Notes under the pieces: generated by a model
Told to the model about the DNA's origin: nothing
Database searches by the model: none
Seen by the model: the letters and a program-made list of their open reading frames with translations, nothing else
DNA from: Ewingella sp049889095
GTDB taxonomy: Bacteria > Pseudomonadota > Gammaproteobacteria > Enterobacterales > Enterobacteriaceae
Length of the DNA: 64,000 nucleotides
Assembly (NCBI GenBank): GCA_049889095.1
Contig: JBLJFK010000011.1
Strand: one strand, 5' to 3'
Made by a program: the position numbers and the translations under genes
Shown here: positions 7,167-16,183 of the stretch, piece after piece
Position numbering within the stretch: position 1 is the first letter of the stretch
How the letters are laid out: every line of letters starts with the position of its first letter

Positions 7167-10100
7167 ATGTTCACGACTGTTCTGGTCGCCAACCGTGGCG
7201 AGATCGCCTGCCGCGCCATCCGCACATTGAAACGCCTTGGGGTCACCAGCGTGGCCGTGTATTCCGACGCCGACCGTAACGCGCCGCACGTCACCGATGC
7301 CGATATCGCCATCGCACTCGGCGGCGAAAAAGCCAGCGAAAGCTACCTGATGATCGACAAGATTCTGGCCGCTGCGAAAGCAACCGGTGCGCAGGCGATT
7401 TATCCCGGCTACGGTTTTTTATCCGAAAGCGCTGAATTTGCCGATGCCTGTGAAGCCGCAGGAATGGCGTTTATCGGCCCCACTGCCGGACAAATCCGCG
7501 AGTTTGGCCTCAAGCACCGCGCCCGCGAATTAGCCGGTGCCGCCAATGTGCCGATGACGCCGGGCACCGGCTTGCTCGACAGTATTGAGGACGCGGTGAT
7601 CGCCGCGGCGAAAATCGGTTATCCGATTATGCTGAAAAGCACCGCAGGCGGCGGAGGCATTGGCCTGACGCGCTGCGACGACGAAGACGGACTGCGCGCC
7701 GCGTGGGACAGCGTGAAGCGCCTCGGTGAACATTTTTTCCGTGATGGGGGCGTGTTTCTGGAGCGGTTTGTGGATCGCGCCCGTCACGTTGAAGTGCAGA
7801 TTTTTGGCGACGGCAAAGGCCGCGTGGTGGCGCTCGGCGAGCGCGACTGTTCCCTGCAACGCCGCAATCAGAAAGTCGTAGAAGAAACGCCTGCGCCGAA
7901 CCTGCCGCAGGCCAGCCGCGAAGCCCTGCATCGCGCCGCCGTGCAACTGGGCGAATCGGTGAATTACCGCAGCGCCGGTACCGTCGAATTTATTTATGAC
8001 GCCGCGCGCGACGAATTTTATTTCCTCGAAGTGAACACCCGTTTGCAGGTCGAGCATCCGGTCACCGAAATGGTCACCGGACTGGATCTGATCGAATGCA
8101 TGCTGCGCGTCGCCGCCGATGAACCACTCGACTGGCCACATCTGGAACAGGCACCGCAGGGCGCGTCGATGGAAGTGCGCATTTACGCCGAAGACCCGTT
8201 GAAAAACTTTCAGCCAAGCCCAGGCGTGCTGACTGAAGTGTTCTTCCCGGACGATGTCCGCGTTGATGGCTGGGTCTCTACCGGCAGTGAAGTCTCGGCG
8301 TTTTACGACCCGATGATTGCCAAGCTGATCGTCCACGGCCTTGACCGTCAGGACGCACTGGAAAAAATGTCCGCCGCGCTGGCGGCCACCCGCCTGCACG
8401 GCATCGCCACCAATATTGATTATCTGCGCCAGGTGGTGGCTACACCGATCTTCCGCGACGGCGAAATGTGGACCCGCATGCTCGACAGTTTTGCTTACGC
8501 GCCAAGCGCTATCGAAGTGATTGCACCCGGTACCTACAGCAGCGTGCAGGATTATCCGGGGCGTCTCGGTTACTGGGATATCGGCGTACCGCCGTCCGGC
8601 CCGATGGATGATTTTGCGTTCCGCCTCGCCAACCGTATTGTCGGCAACCACCTCGACGCCGCCGGTCTGGAGTTCACGCTACAAGGCCCGACGCTGCGTT
8701 TTCACTGCGATGCCACTATCGCCCTGACCGGCGCGCGCTGCCCGGCAGACCTCGATGGCGAAAGCATTGATTACTGGCTGCCGGTGAACGTAAAAACCGG
8801 TCAGACGCTGACCCTTGGGCGCGCCACGCAGGGCTGCCGAACCTATCTTGCCGTGCGTAACGGTTTCGACGTGCCGGTCTATCTCGGCAGCCGTTCGACC
8901 TTCGCACTCGGACAGTTCGGCGGCCACGCCGGTCGCACGCTGCGCGTCGCCGACGTGCTGACCGTTTCCCAACCCGAACTCGCCGCCTGCACCACGCCCG
9001 CGCCGGTCGGTTTACCGCAGGCGGCGGCAGAAAATATCGTCCCAACCTATGGCGATCTCTGGAACATTGGCGTGCTGTATGGCCCGCACGGCGCACCGGA
9101 CTTCTTCACCAAAGAATCCATCGACACATTTTTCGCCGCCGAATGGCAGGTGCATTACAACTCCAACCGCCTCGGCGTACGTCTGGTCGGCCCGAAGCCA
9201 CAGTGGGCGCGGCAGGACGGCGGCGAAGCCGGTCTGCATCCATCGAACGTGCATGACTGTGAATACGCCATCGGCGCGATTAACTTTACCGGCGATTTCC
9301 CGGTGATCCTGACCCGCGACGGGCCAAGCCTCGGCGGTTTCGTCTGTCCGGTGACCATCGCCAAAGCCGAACTGTGGAAAGTCGGACAGGTGAAACCGGG
9401 CGATAAAATCCGCTTCCATCCGGTCAGTTTCGAACAAGCGCAGGCGCTGGAACGGGCGCAGCAAGGCACTATCGATTCACTGATGCCGATTGACGCGATG
9501 GCGCTGCCGGTGCCGTCGTTGCTGCCGGACACCACCGCCTCAGCCACTATTCTCGCCGCCTTACCGGCCACGGCGGATCGTCCTTCGGTGGAATACCGGC
9601 AGGCAGGCGACGGCTACGTGCTGATTGAGTACGGCGATAACGTGCTGGATCTGGCGGTGCGAATGCGCATTTATCTGCTGATGAACGCCATCAAAACCGC
9701 CGGTCAGGCCGGCATCGAAGAGCTGTCTCCGGGCGTGCGGTCGCTGCAAATCCGCTATGACAGCCGCGTATTGCACCAAAGCGCACTGCTGCAACATTTA
9801 TTGACGCTCGAACATGACCTGGCCGACGTCAGCCAGCTCAAAATCCCCACCCGGATCGTGCATATGCCGATGGCGTTTGAAGATTCTGCCACGCTCGGCG
9901 CGGTGGAACGCTATCAGCAAACCGTGCGCGCCGATGCGCCGTGGCTGCCGAATAACGTCGATTTCATCCAGCGCACCAATGGGCTGGCGAGCCGCGAAGA
10001 AGTCAAAAATATCATTTTCGACGCCAGCTATTTAATCCTCGGGCTGGGCGATGTGTACCTCGGCGCGCCGTGCGCGGTGCCGGTCGATCCGCGCCATCGT

Positions 10101-10799
10101 CTGCTCAGTTCCAAATACAACCCGGCGCGTACCTACACCGCCGAAGGCACGGTCGGCATCGGCGGCATGTACATGTGCATCTACGGCATGGATTCGCCGG
10201 GCGGCTATCAGCTGGTTGGCCGCACGCTGCCGATCTGGAACAAATTCCTCAAAAACGAACAGTTCAAAAACGGCGAGCCGTGGCTGCTGCACTTCTTCGA
10301 TCAGGTGCGTTTCTATGAAGTGACCGAAGCGGAGCTGGACGCCCAGCGCGACACCTTCCGCGAGGGGCGTGCGCAGGTGCGCATCGAAGAGACAGAGTTC
10401 GATTTTGCGCAATATACCCAATTTATTGCCGACAACGCCGCCGATATCGCCGATTTCAGGGCGAAACAAGCTGATGCCTTTACCAAAGAGGTCGCGCACT
10501 GGCATGAAGCGGAAAGCGCGGCGGTAGAGACGGCAGCCAACGCCGTCCAGTTAGTGGAAGACGATGCGGATCAGGACGGGCATCTGGTCAGCGCCGATCT
10601 CAACGGCAATATCTGGAAAATCCTGGTGGAGCCGGGCCAGCAGGTGGTGGAAGGCCAGCCACTGATCGTAGTCGAAGCCATGAAAATGGAGCTGTCAGTC
10701 AACGCACCGTGCGCCGGCACGGTATTGAAAATCAGCTGCCAGCAAGGCCGTCCGGTCGGGCCGGGTGACGCGCTGCTGTGGCTGGATGTAGCGGTTTAA
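7167..10799 (+). CDS. Urea carboxylase (biotin-dependent)
   Basis: This 1210-aa cytoplasmic enzyme carboxylates urea to allophanate with ATP, bicarbonate and biotin (EC 6.3.4.6). Domains in order are: biotin carboxylase (1-450, ATP-grasp glycine loop near residues 157-166, EVNTRLQVEHPVTEM signature); KipI/KipA-type carboxyltransferase halves (about 455-1090); and a biotinyl domain with VVEAMKME, biotinylated on Lys1173. GAGGAG-like spacing sites precede the ATG at 7167. Some homologues are guanidine carboxylases. Those usually sit with UAAP1/UAAP2 (CgdAB) genes and a guanidine riboswitch, neither of which is seen here, while a urea-type transporter is adjacent, so urea is the likelier substrate. 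Confidence 0.93.
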   Translation: MFTTVLVANRGEIACRAIRTLKRLGVTSVAVYSDADRNAPHVTDADIAIALGGEKASESYLMIDKILAAAKATGAQAIYPGYGFLSESAEFADACEAAGMAFIGPTAGQIREFGLKHRARELAGAANVPMTPGTGLLDSIEDAVIAAAKIGYPIMLKSTAGGGGIGLTRCDDEDGLRAAWDSVKRLGEHFFRDGGVFLERFVDRARHVEVQIFGDGKGRVVALGERDCSLQRRNQKVVEETPAPNLPQASREALHRAAVQLGESVNYRSAGTVEFIYDAARDEFYFLEVNTRLQVEHPVTEMVTGLDLIECMLRVAADEPLDWPHLEQAPQGASMEVRIYAEDPLKNFQPSPGVLTEVFFPDDVRVDGWVSTGSEVSAFYDPMIAKLIVHGLDRQDALEKMSAALAATRLHGIATNIDYLRQVVATPIFRDGEMWTRMLDSFAYAPSAIEVIAPGTYSSVQDYPGRLGYWDIGVPPSGPMDDFAFRLANRIVGNHLDAAGLEFTLQGPTLRFHCDATIALTGARCPADLDGESIDYWLPVNVKTGQTLTLGRATQGCRTYLAVRNGFDVPVYLGSRSTFALGQFGGHAGRTLRVADVLTVSQPELAACTTPAPVGLPQAAAENIVPTYGDLWNIGVLYGPHGAPDFFTKESIDTFFAAEWQVHYNSNRLGVRLVGPKPQWARQDGGEAGLHPSNVHDCEYAIGAINFTGDFPVILTRDGPSLGGFVCPVTIAKAELWKVGQVKPGDKIRFHPVSFEQAQALERAQQGTIDSLMPIDAMALPVPSLLPDTTASATILAALPATADRPSVEYRQAGDGYVLIEYGDNVLDLAVRMRIYLLMNAIKTAGQAGIEELSPGVRSLQIRYDSRVLHQSALLQHLLTLEHDLADVSQLKIPTRIVHMPMAFEDSATLGAVERYQQTVRADAPWLPNNVDFIQRTNGLASREEVKNIIFDASYLILGLGDVYLGAPCAVPVDPRHRLLSSKYNPARTYTAEGTVGIGGMYMCIYGMDSPGGYQLVGRTLPIWNKFLKNEQFKNGEPWLLHFFDQVRFYEVTEAELDAQRDTFREGRAQVRIEETEFDFAQYTQFIADNAADIADFRAKQADAFTKEVAHWHEAESAAVETAANAVQLVEDDADQDGHLVSADLNGNIWKILVEPGQQVVEGQPLIVVEAMKMELSVNAPCAGTVLKISCQQGRPVGPGDALLWLDVAV

Positions 10800-10825
10800 G
10801 CGGGTAAAACCACAAGGGACTTTTT

Positions 10826-11551
10826 ATGCAACTGACAGGCGCCAAATCGACACGTACGAAAAACAACCGTCCGGAAGGGCTGGCGGAGCGCATTTATCAG
10901 CAGTTGAAGGCCGACATTTTCAGTTTCCGCCTGCTGCCGGGCGATCGCTTCAGCGAGAACGACATCGCCGATCGCATGGAAGTAAGCCGCACGCCGGTGC
11001 GTCAGGCGCTGTTCTGGCTTGAGCGCGAAGGCTATGTCGAAGTATTTTTCCGCAGCGGTTGGCAGGTGCGCCCGTTCGATTTCGACTTCTTCGAGCAGTT
11101 GTATGACCTGCGCATTGTGCTAGAGCTGGAAGCGGTGAAACGCCTGTGCGCCTGTCCGCCGGGCGCACAGCCCTTGCAGTTGGCCGAGCTGAAAGATTTC
11201 TGGATTGACCAGCCACGGCAGGAAGACGGTCAGACGGTATCACGCTTTGACGAAGAGTTTCACATGACACTGGTGGCCGCCGCCGGTAACGCCGAAATGG
11301 CGCGTATTCACCGCGAGCTGACCGAGAAAATCCGCATCATCCGTCGGCTGGATTTCACCAAAGACGAGCGGGTGAACGCCACCTACAAAGAACACGCGAG
11401 CATTTTGCTCGCCATCATAGGGCAACGCACTGAGGAGGCTCAACGCCAACTACACGACCATATTGCCGTCAGTAAAGCCGAGGTGCGCAAAATTACCCTG
11501 CATATGCTGCATCAGGCCCGGGCGGAGAATGACGGAAGCCTTCCGTCATGA
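10826..11551 (+). CDS. GntR-family (FadR-type) regulator of the urea cluster
   Basis: This 241-aa regulator has an N-terminal GntR winged helix (LAERIYQQLKADIFSF, then VSRTPVRQALFWLEREGYVEV) and an all-helical FCD ligand domain with the usual acidic and histidine residues (FDEEFHMTLV, then HIAV near the end). It follows urea carboxylase by 26 bp with AAGGGA ahead of the ATG, and precedes urtA, so it probably controls the cluster in response to a pathway metabolite. The last codons form a terminator hairpin. The effector is not predictable from sequence. Confidence 0.88.
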   Translation: MQLTGAKSTRTKNNRPEGLAERIYQQLKADIFSFRLLPGDRFSENDIADRMEVSRTPVRQALFWLEREGYVEVFFRSGWQVRPFDFDFFEQLYDLRIVLELEAVKRLCACPPGAQPLQLAELKDFWIDQPRQEDGQTVSRFDEEFHMTLVAAAGNAEMARIHRELTEKIRIIRRLDFTKDERVNATYKEHASILLAIIGQRTEEAQRQLHDHIAVSKAEVRKITLHMLHQARAENDGSLPS

Positions 11552-11558
11552 CTTTTTT
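11529..11558 (+). terminator. Terminator built from the last codons of the GntR gene
   Basis: ATGACGGAA-GCC-TTCCGTCAT is a perfect 9-bp stem that encodes the last residues and most of the stop codon of the regulator. It is followed by ACTTTTTT. It separates the enzyme/regulator unit from urtA, so urtA should have its own promoter or rely on read-through. Confidence 0.8.
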
Positions 11559-11636
11559 AAAAATTTTTTCGACTTACACCATGACAATGTTCTCTTAACT
11601 CATTTAAATCACAGCGTTTTTACAGAGGATTTCACT

Positions 11637-12905
11637 ATGCAACGTCGACGTTTTATTAAAGCCTTTGCTCTGTCCGCCACCGTAGTCAGCATGGGGTTAG
11701 CCTGGAGCGCACAGGCTGCCGAGACCATCAAAGTCGGCATCATGCACTCCCTTTCCGGCACCATGGCGATTTCTGAAACGCCACTGAAAGACATCGCGCT
11801 GATGACCATTGACGACATCAACGCCAAAGGCGGCGTACTCGGCAAAAAGCTGGAACCGGTGGTGGTCGATCCGGCGTCTAACTGGCCGCTGTTCGCCGAA
11901 AAAGCCCGCCAGCTGCTGACGCAGGATAAAGTCGCCGTGGTGTTCGGCTGCTGGACGTCGGTGTCGCGTAAATCGGTGCTGCCGGTATTCGAAGAGCTGA
12001 ACGGTCTGCTGTTCTATCCGGTGCAATATGAAGGCGAAGAGATGTCGCCTAACGTGTTCTACACCGGCGCTGCGCCTAACCAGCAGGCGATCCCGGCGGT
12101 AGAGTATTTGATGAGTGAAGACGGCGGCGCGGCCAAACGCTTCTTCCTGCTCGGCACGGATTACGTCTACCCGCGCACCACCAACAAAATTCTGCGCGCC
12201 TTCCTGCATTCCAAAGGCGTGAAAGACAGCGATATCGAAGAGGTCTATACGCCGTTCGGTTACAGCGATTATCAGACCATCGTCTCTAACATTAAGAAAT
12301 TCTCCGCAGGCGGCAAAACGGCGGTGATCTCCACCATCAACGGCGACTCCAACGTGCCGTTCTACAAGGAGCTGGCGAACCAGGGCGTGAAAGCGACTGA
12401 CGTACCGGTCGTGGCGTTCTCGGTGGGTGAAGAAGAACTGCGCGGCATCGACACCAAACCGCTGGTCGGCGATCTCGCGGCGTGGAACTACTTCCAGTCC
12501 GTCGATAACCCGACCAACAAGAAATTCGTCGCCGAATGGAAGGCTTACGCCAAAGCCCACAAACTGCCGAACGCCGACTCAGCAGTAACCAACGACCCGA
12601 TGGAAGCGACCTACGTCGGTATTCATATGTGGGCACAGGCAGTCGAGAAAGCCGGGACGACCGACGTGGATAAAGTCCGCGCCGCGATGGCCGGTCAGAC
12701 CTTCGCCGCACCGTCTGGTTTCACGCTGACCATGGATGTGACCAACCATCACCTGCACAAACCGGTGATGATCGGCGAAATCGAATCCAACGGGCAGTTC
12801 AACGTGGTCTGGCAGACCGACAAACCGATCCGCGCCCAGCCGTGGAGTCCTTATATTGCAGGCAATGATAAGAAGTCAGAGACTCCGGTGAAAACGACTA
12901 ACTAA
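11637..12905 (+). CDS. urtA: Urea ABC transporter substrate-binding protein UrtA
   Basis: This is the periplasmic binding protein of a high-affinity urea ABC importer (branched-chain amino-acid/amide family, peripla_BP_5/6 fold). The mature domain starts ETIKVGIMHSLSGTMA, and the WTSVSRKSVLPVFE and PVQYEGEE segments are typical of UrtA rather than LivJ. I start it at ATG 11637, preceded by AGAGGA. This gives 422 aa and an N-terminus MQRRRFIKAF with a twin-arginine motif and an AQA cleavage site near residue 29. An in-frame start 58 codons upstream would overlap the regulator and bury the signal peptide. The permease genes follow only after a 0.6-kb repeat element. Confidence 0.93.
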   Translation: MQRRRFIKAFALSATVVSMGLAWSAQAAETIKVGIMHSLSGTMAISETPLKDIALMTIDDINAKGGVLGKKLEPVVVDPASNWPLFAEKARQLLTQDKVAVVFGCWTSVSRKSVLPVFEELNGLLFYPVQYEGEEMSPNVFYTGAAPNQQAIPAVEYLMSEDGGAAKRFFLLGTDYVYPRTTNKILRAFLHSKGVKDSDIEEVYTPFGYSDYQTIVSNIKKFSAGGKTAVISTINGDSNVPFYKELANQGVKATDVPVVAFSVGEEELRGIDTKPLVGDLAAWNYFQSVDNPTNKKFVAEWKAYAKAHKLPNADSAVTNDPMEATYVGIHMWAQAVEKAGTTDVDKVRAAMAGQTFAAPSGFTLTMDVTNHHLHKPVMIGEIESNGQFNVVWQTDKPIRAQPWSPYIAGNDKKSETPVKTTN

Positions 12906-12909
12906 CAGT

Positions 12910-13496
12910 CAAGACCTTGGGTTCGCCGCCCAAACTGGCCCAAAGGAGGCATAAACGTGCCTCCTTTGGAATCCTGCGTTTTTTCTATGAGGCACCGACA
13001 GCTTCGCGCCATACAGGCACCGTGTTCCAGGAGCTTTCGTTCTCGCCGCAAAATGCCACCGCTACGCGGTGCCTTCGCGGCGGGTTTCGAGCCTCAGGTC
13101 TCGAACCGCTTGCTCAGCGGGATTTTGACTGCGGCCTGGTGGCTATGTAAGTCAAAAGAAAACAACAGAGCGGAGCAAACTGGTTTGGAATTTAAGAAAG
13201 CCTCAAAGGCCCAGATAAGAAGACTGATTTGGAATTTAGAAATTCTGCTAAGGCGCAGTCAAAACGACGTCGAATGAACGGTGAGAAACAATTCGAGTCT
13301 TTTTTCGAGTTGGTCCGAACCTGAAATGAGAGTACCGCGCAGCGGCGGCGTTTGCGCCGTGAACGGAAGTATATGAAACACGTTCCCTGCCAGCGGCGAT
13401 AGCTGTCGGTGTCACAAACAAAAAGGCGCGGGATGTCCAGAAGGGGCGCGCCTTGGCGCTCCTTCTGGGCCAGTTTGGGCGGCGAGCCCAAGGTTT
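12910..13496. repeat. Palindromic-ended repeat element, copy 1 (between urtA and urtB)
   Basis: This roughly 590-bp non-coding element fills the gap between urtA and urtB. Its ends (12914-12942 and 13466-13494) are inverted repeats matching at 28 of 29 positions by eye. Each end arm can also fold on itself (TTGGG...CCCAA). Just inside lie two strong hairpins, 12940-12969 (12-bp stem) and 13437-13468 (13-bp stem, one wobble). The core at 13081-13160 is nearly identical to 51751-51831. No transposase or clearly translated frame is present. Open frames of up to about 109 codons exist but are not preserved between copies. The element could be a MITE or a structured RNA that tunes urtB expression. 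Confidence 0.85.
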
Positions 13497-13547
13497 TAAC
13501 AGGTGCGGGCTTCAAACCCAAGGTCCACTTTTTATGGCGAAGACATA

Positions 13548-15110
13548 ATGATAATCCGAATACTGCTTTTCATGGTCTGTTCCCTGCCCCTGCTGGCCGA
13601 AGCCGCTGCTGCAAATGATTTTGCTGCCGCCAGCCGCTCTCAACAGGCGGCACTGTTGCAACAATGGGCGGCCGATCCGCAGCCAGAAAAACTGCCTCTG
13701 CTCGAAGCGCTGAAGCATGAAAACGTCGTTATTGACGAATCTAAGCACGCCTTCACGCAAACAGGTGAACAGCTAACACCGCTGGAAGGTGATGCCAAAC
13801 CGCAGGGCGATACCAAAAAAGTGTGGCTGAACAACCGCCTGCGTATTTTGATTGCCAATGCACTCTCCGCACATCGTCTGGTCAGCGCCGACAGCGCCGT
13901 GCGCTTGCAGGCCGCCAAATCCTTACAACGCGACGCGCAGGCCGACCAGTTACCCTTGCTGAACCATCGCTTTGACGTGGAAAAAGACCGCACGGTGCAC
14001 GACGCGCTGGCCATCGCACTGGCAAATTTACAGCTGGCCGACGCCAATCCGCAGGTGCGCCTGAACGCCGTTGAGCGACTCGGCACTTCCGGCGATCCGG
14101 ACACCCAGAGTCGTCTGCAAAAACTGACCGACCCGAAAACCGAAGCTGACACCAAGGTGCGCGCTGCGGCTGTTATCAGTCTGAAAGCCGTTGAGCACCG
14201 TTTAATGATCGGCGATTTGCTCGGTCAGGCATTTACTGGTTTGTCGCTCGGCTCGATTCTGCTGCTCGCCGCGCTGGGTCTGGCGATCACCTACGGTCTG
14301 CTGGGCGTAATTAACATGGCGCACGGCGAGATGTTAATGCTCGGTTCCTATTCCACTTATATGGTGCAGGCTCTGTTTCAACACTATGCGCCGGGGCTGC
14401 TGGCGCTGTATCCACTGGTCGCGCTGCCGGTCGCCTTCTTTACTACCGCAGGCATCGGCATGGTGCTGGAACGCACCGTGATCCGTCATTTATATGGCCG
14501 CCCGCTGGAAACACTGCTGGCGACCTGGGGCATCAGCCTGATTCTGATTCAGGGCGTGCGCGTACTGTTTGGCGCACAGAACCTCGAGGTGGCAAACCCC
14601 GGCTGGCTCTCCGGCGGCATTCAGCTGCTGCCGAATCTGGTGCTGCCTTACAACCGCATCGCGGTGATTATTTTCGTGCTGCTGGTGCTTGGCCTGACCT
14701 GGCTGCTGCTCAATAAAACCCGCCTCGGCATGAACGTGCGCGCCGTCACGCAAAACCGTGCGATGGCCGCCTGCTGCGGCGTGCCGACTGGCCGCGTCGA
14801 TATGCTGGCGTTCGGCCTCGGTTCCGGCATCGCGGGCCTTGGGGGCGTAGCGCTGTCGCAGCTCGGCAACGTCGGCCCCGAACTCGGTCAGGGTTACATC
14901 ATCGACTCCTTCCTGGTGGTGGTGCTCGGCGGCGTCGGCCAGCTGGCAGGTACGGTGGTGGCAGCCTTTGGTTTGGGCATGGTGAACAAAATTCTTGAGC
15001 CGGAAATCGGTGCGGTACTGGGAAAAATCCTGATCCTCGCGCTGATTATCCTGTTCATCCAGAAACGTCCACAGGGACTCTTCGCCTTCAAAGGCCGGGT
15101 GATTGACTGA
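13548..15110 (+). CDS. urtB: Urea ABC transporter permease UrtB
   Basis: This is one of two permeases of the urea importer. The 520-aa form with a signal-like N-terminus and a soluble, HEAT-like region of about 210 residues before the membrane domain is characteristic of proteobacterial UrtB and absent from LivH. The membrane part (residues about 225-520) has around eight hydrophobic spans and the permease motif GLGSGIAGLGGVALSQLGNVGPE. The ATG at 13548 follows the repeat element by about 50 bp with only a weak ribosome site (GCGAAGAC). It overlaps urtC by one base pair in an ATGA-like junction (TGATG), indicating translational coupling. Confidence 0.93.
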   Translation: MIIRILLFMVCSLPLLAEAAAANDFAAASRSQQAALLQQWAADPQPEKLPLLEALKHENVVIDESKHAFTQTGEQLTPLEGDAKPQGDTKKVWLNNRLRILIANALSAHRLVSADSAVRLQAAKSLQRDAQADQLPLLNHRFDVEKDRTVHDALAIALANLQLADANPQVRLNAVERLGTSGDPDTQSRLQKLTDPKTEADTKVRAAAVISLKAVEHRLMIGDLLGQAFTGLSLGSILLLAALGLAITYGLLGVINMAHGEMLMLGSYSTYMVQALFQHYAPGLLALYPLVALPVAFFTTAGIGMVLERTVIRHLYGRPLETLLATWGISLILIQGVRVLFGAQNLEVANPGWLSGGIQLLPNLVLPYNRIAVIIFVLLVLGLTWLLLNKTRLGMNVRAVTQNRAMAACCGVPTGRVDMLAFGLGSGIAGLGGVALSQLGNVGPELGQGYIIDSFLVVVLGGVGQLAGTVVAAFGLGMVNKILEPEIGAVLGKILILALIILFIQKRPQGLFAFKGRVID

Positions 15111-16183
15111 TGAGCCAACCTCTAACCCTTACCGGCGTGCAAAAAGCGCCGAAGATTGCGATTACCCTGGGCACGTTGGTGCTTATTGGGCTGATTATCA
15201 TGCCATTTCTGGCACTTCTTCCGGCCGACAATCCGCTGGCGATCTCAACGTATACGCTAACGCTGGTCGGTAAGATCCTGTGCTATGCGATCGTCGCGAT
15301 CGCTCTCGATCTGGTGTGGGGCTACGCCGGTTTACTGTCGCTCGGTCACGGACTGTTTTTCGCGCTCGGCGGTTATGCGATGGGCATGTATTTAATGCGG
15401 CAGGCGGCGGGCAGTGGCCTGCCGGATTTCATGTCGTTTCTGTCGTGGACCGAACTGCCATGGTTCTGGACGGGCACGCAGCATTTTGCATGGGCGCTGT
15501 GTTTGATCGTGCTGGTTCCCGGTGCACTGGCGTTTGTCTTCGGCTACTTCGCGTTCCGTTCGAAAATCAAAGGCGTCTATTTTTCGATCATGACACAGGC
15601 GCTGACCTACGCCGGCATGCTGCTGTTTTTCCGCAATGAAACCGGCTTCGGCGGCAATAACGGCTTCACCGGTTTCACCACCTTGCTCGGTTTTCAAGTC
15701 ACCGCCACCGGCACCCGGATCGGATTATTTTTGATGACCGTTCTGGTACTGGTCGCCAGTCTGGCGCTCGGTTTTGCGCTGGCGCGCAGCAAATATGGCC
15801 GCGTGCTGACCGCCGTACGTGACGCAGAAAACCGGCTGATTTTCTGCGGCTACGATCCGAAAGGCTTCAAGCTGTTCGTCTGGACGATTTCCGCCATGTT
15901 ATGCGGTATCGCTGGCGCGCTGTATGTGCCTCAGGTCGGTATTATTAACCCAAGCGAAATGTCCCCGACCAACTCCATCGAAGCAGCCATCTGGGTGGCA
16001 CTCGGCGGCCGCGGCACGCTGATCGGCCCGATTCTGGGCGCAGGTATCGTCAACGGCGCGAAAAGCTGGTTCACCGTCGCCATACCCGAATACTGGCAAT
16101 TTGTGCTCGGCGGTATGTTCATTGTAGTGACGCTGTTCCTGCCGCACGGCGTGATTGGCCTGCTGCGTAAGAGGAAATCCTGA
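15110..16183 (+). CDS. urtC: Urea ABC transporter permease UrtC
   Basis: This is the second permease of the urea importer (LivM-like), 357 aa with about nine to ten hydrophobic spans. The family segments YAGLLSLGHGLFFALGGYAMGMYL and RDAENRLIFCGYDP, and a final LPHGVIGL, are visible. The start codon overlaps the urtB stop and its own stop overlaps the urtD start, so urtB-C-D are tightly coupled. Confidence 0.93.
   Translation: MSQPLTLTGVQKAPKIAITLGTLVLIGLIIMPFLALLPADNPLAISTYTLTLVGKILCYAIVAIALDLVWGYAGLLSLGHGLFFALGGYAMGMYLMRQAAGSGLPDFMSFLSWTELPWFWTGTQHFAWALCLIVLVPGALAFVFGYFAFRSKIKGVYFSIMTQALTYAGMLLFFRNETGFGGNNGFTGFTTLLGFQVTATGTRIGLFLMTVLVLVASLALGFALARSKYGRVLTAVRDAENRLIFCGYDPKGFKLFVWTISAMLCGIAGALYVPQVGIINPSEMSPTNSIEAAIWVALGGRGTLIGPILGAGIVNGAKSWFTVAIPEYWQFVLGGMFIVVTLFLPHGVIGLLRKRKS

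Noticed and set aside
7530..8651. Long minus-strand open frame opposite urea carboxylase (373 codons)
   Set aside because: It mirrors the coding strand of a GC-biased gene with clear biotin carboxylase motifs, has no family features and no ribosome site.
11697..12560. Minus-strand open frame opposite urtA (287 codons)
   Set aside because: Antisense shadow of a protein with a signal peptide and UrtA motifs.
12957..13277. Small protein in repeat element 1 (106 codons)
   Set aside because: The frame lies across hairpins and is not preserved in the second element, where a one-base shift breaks it. Best explained as a structured repeat.
13192..13521. Minus-strand 109-codon frame in repeat element 1
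   Set aside because: It begins in the right terminal repeat and has no equivalent in element 2. Such frames are common annotation artefacts of repeats.
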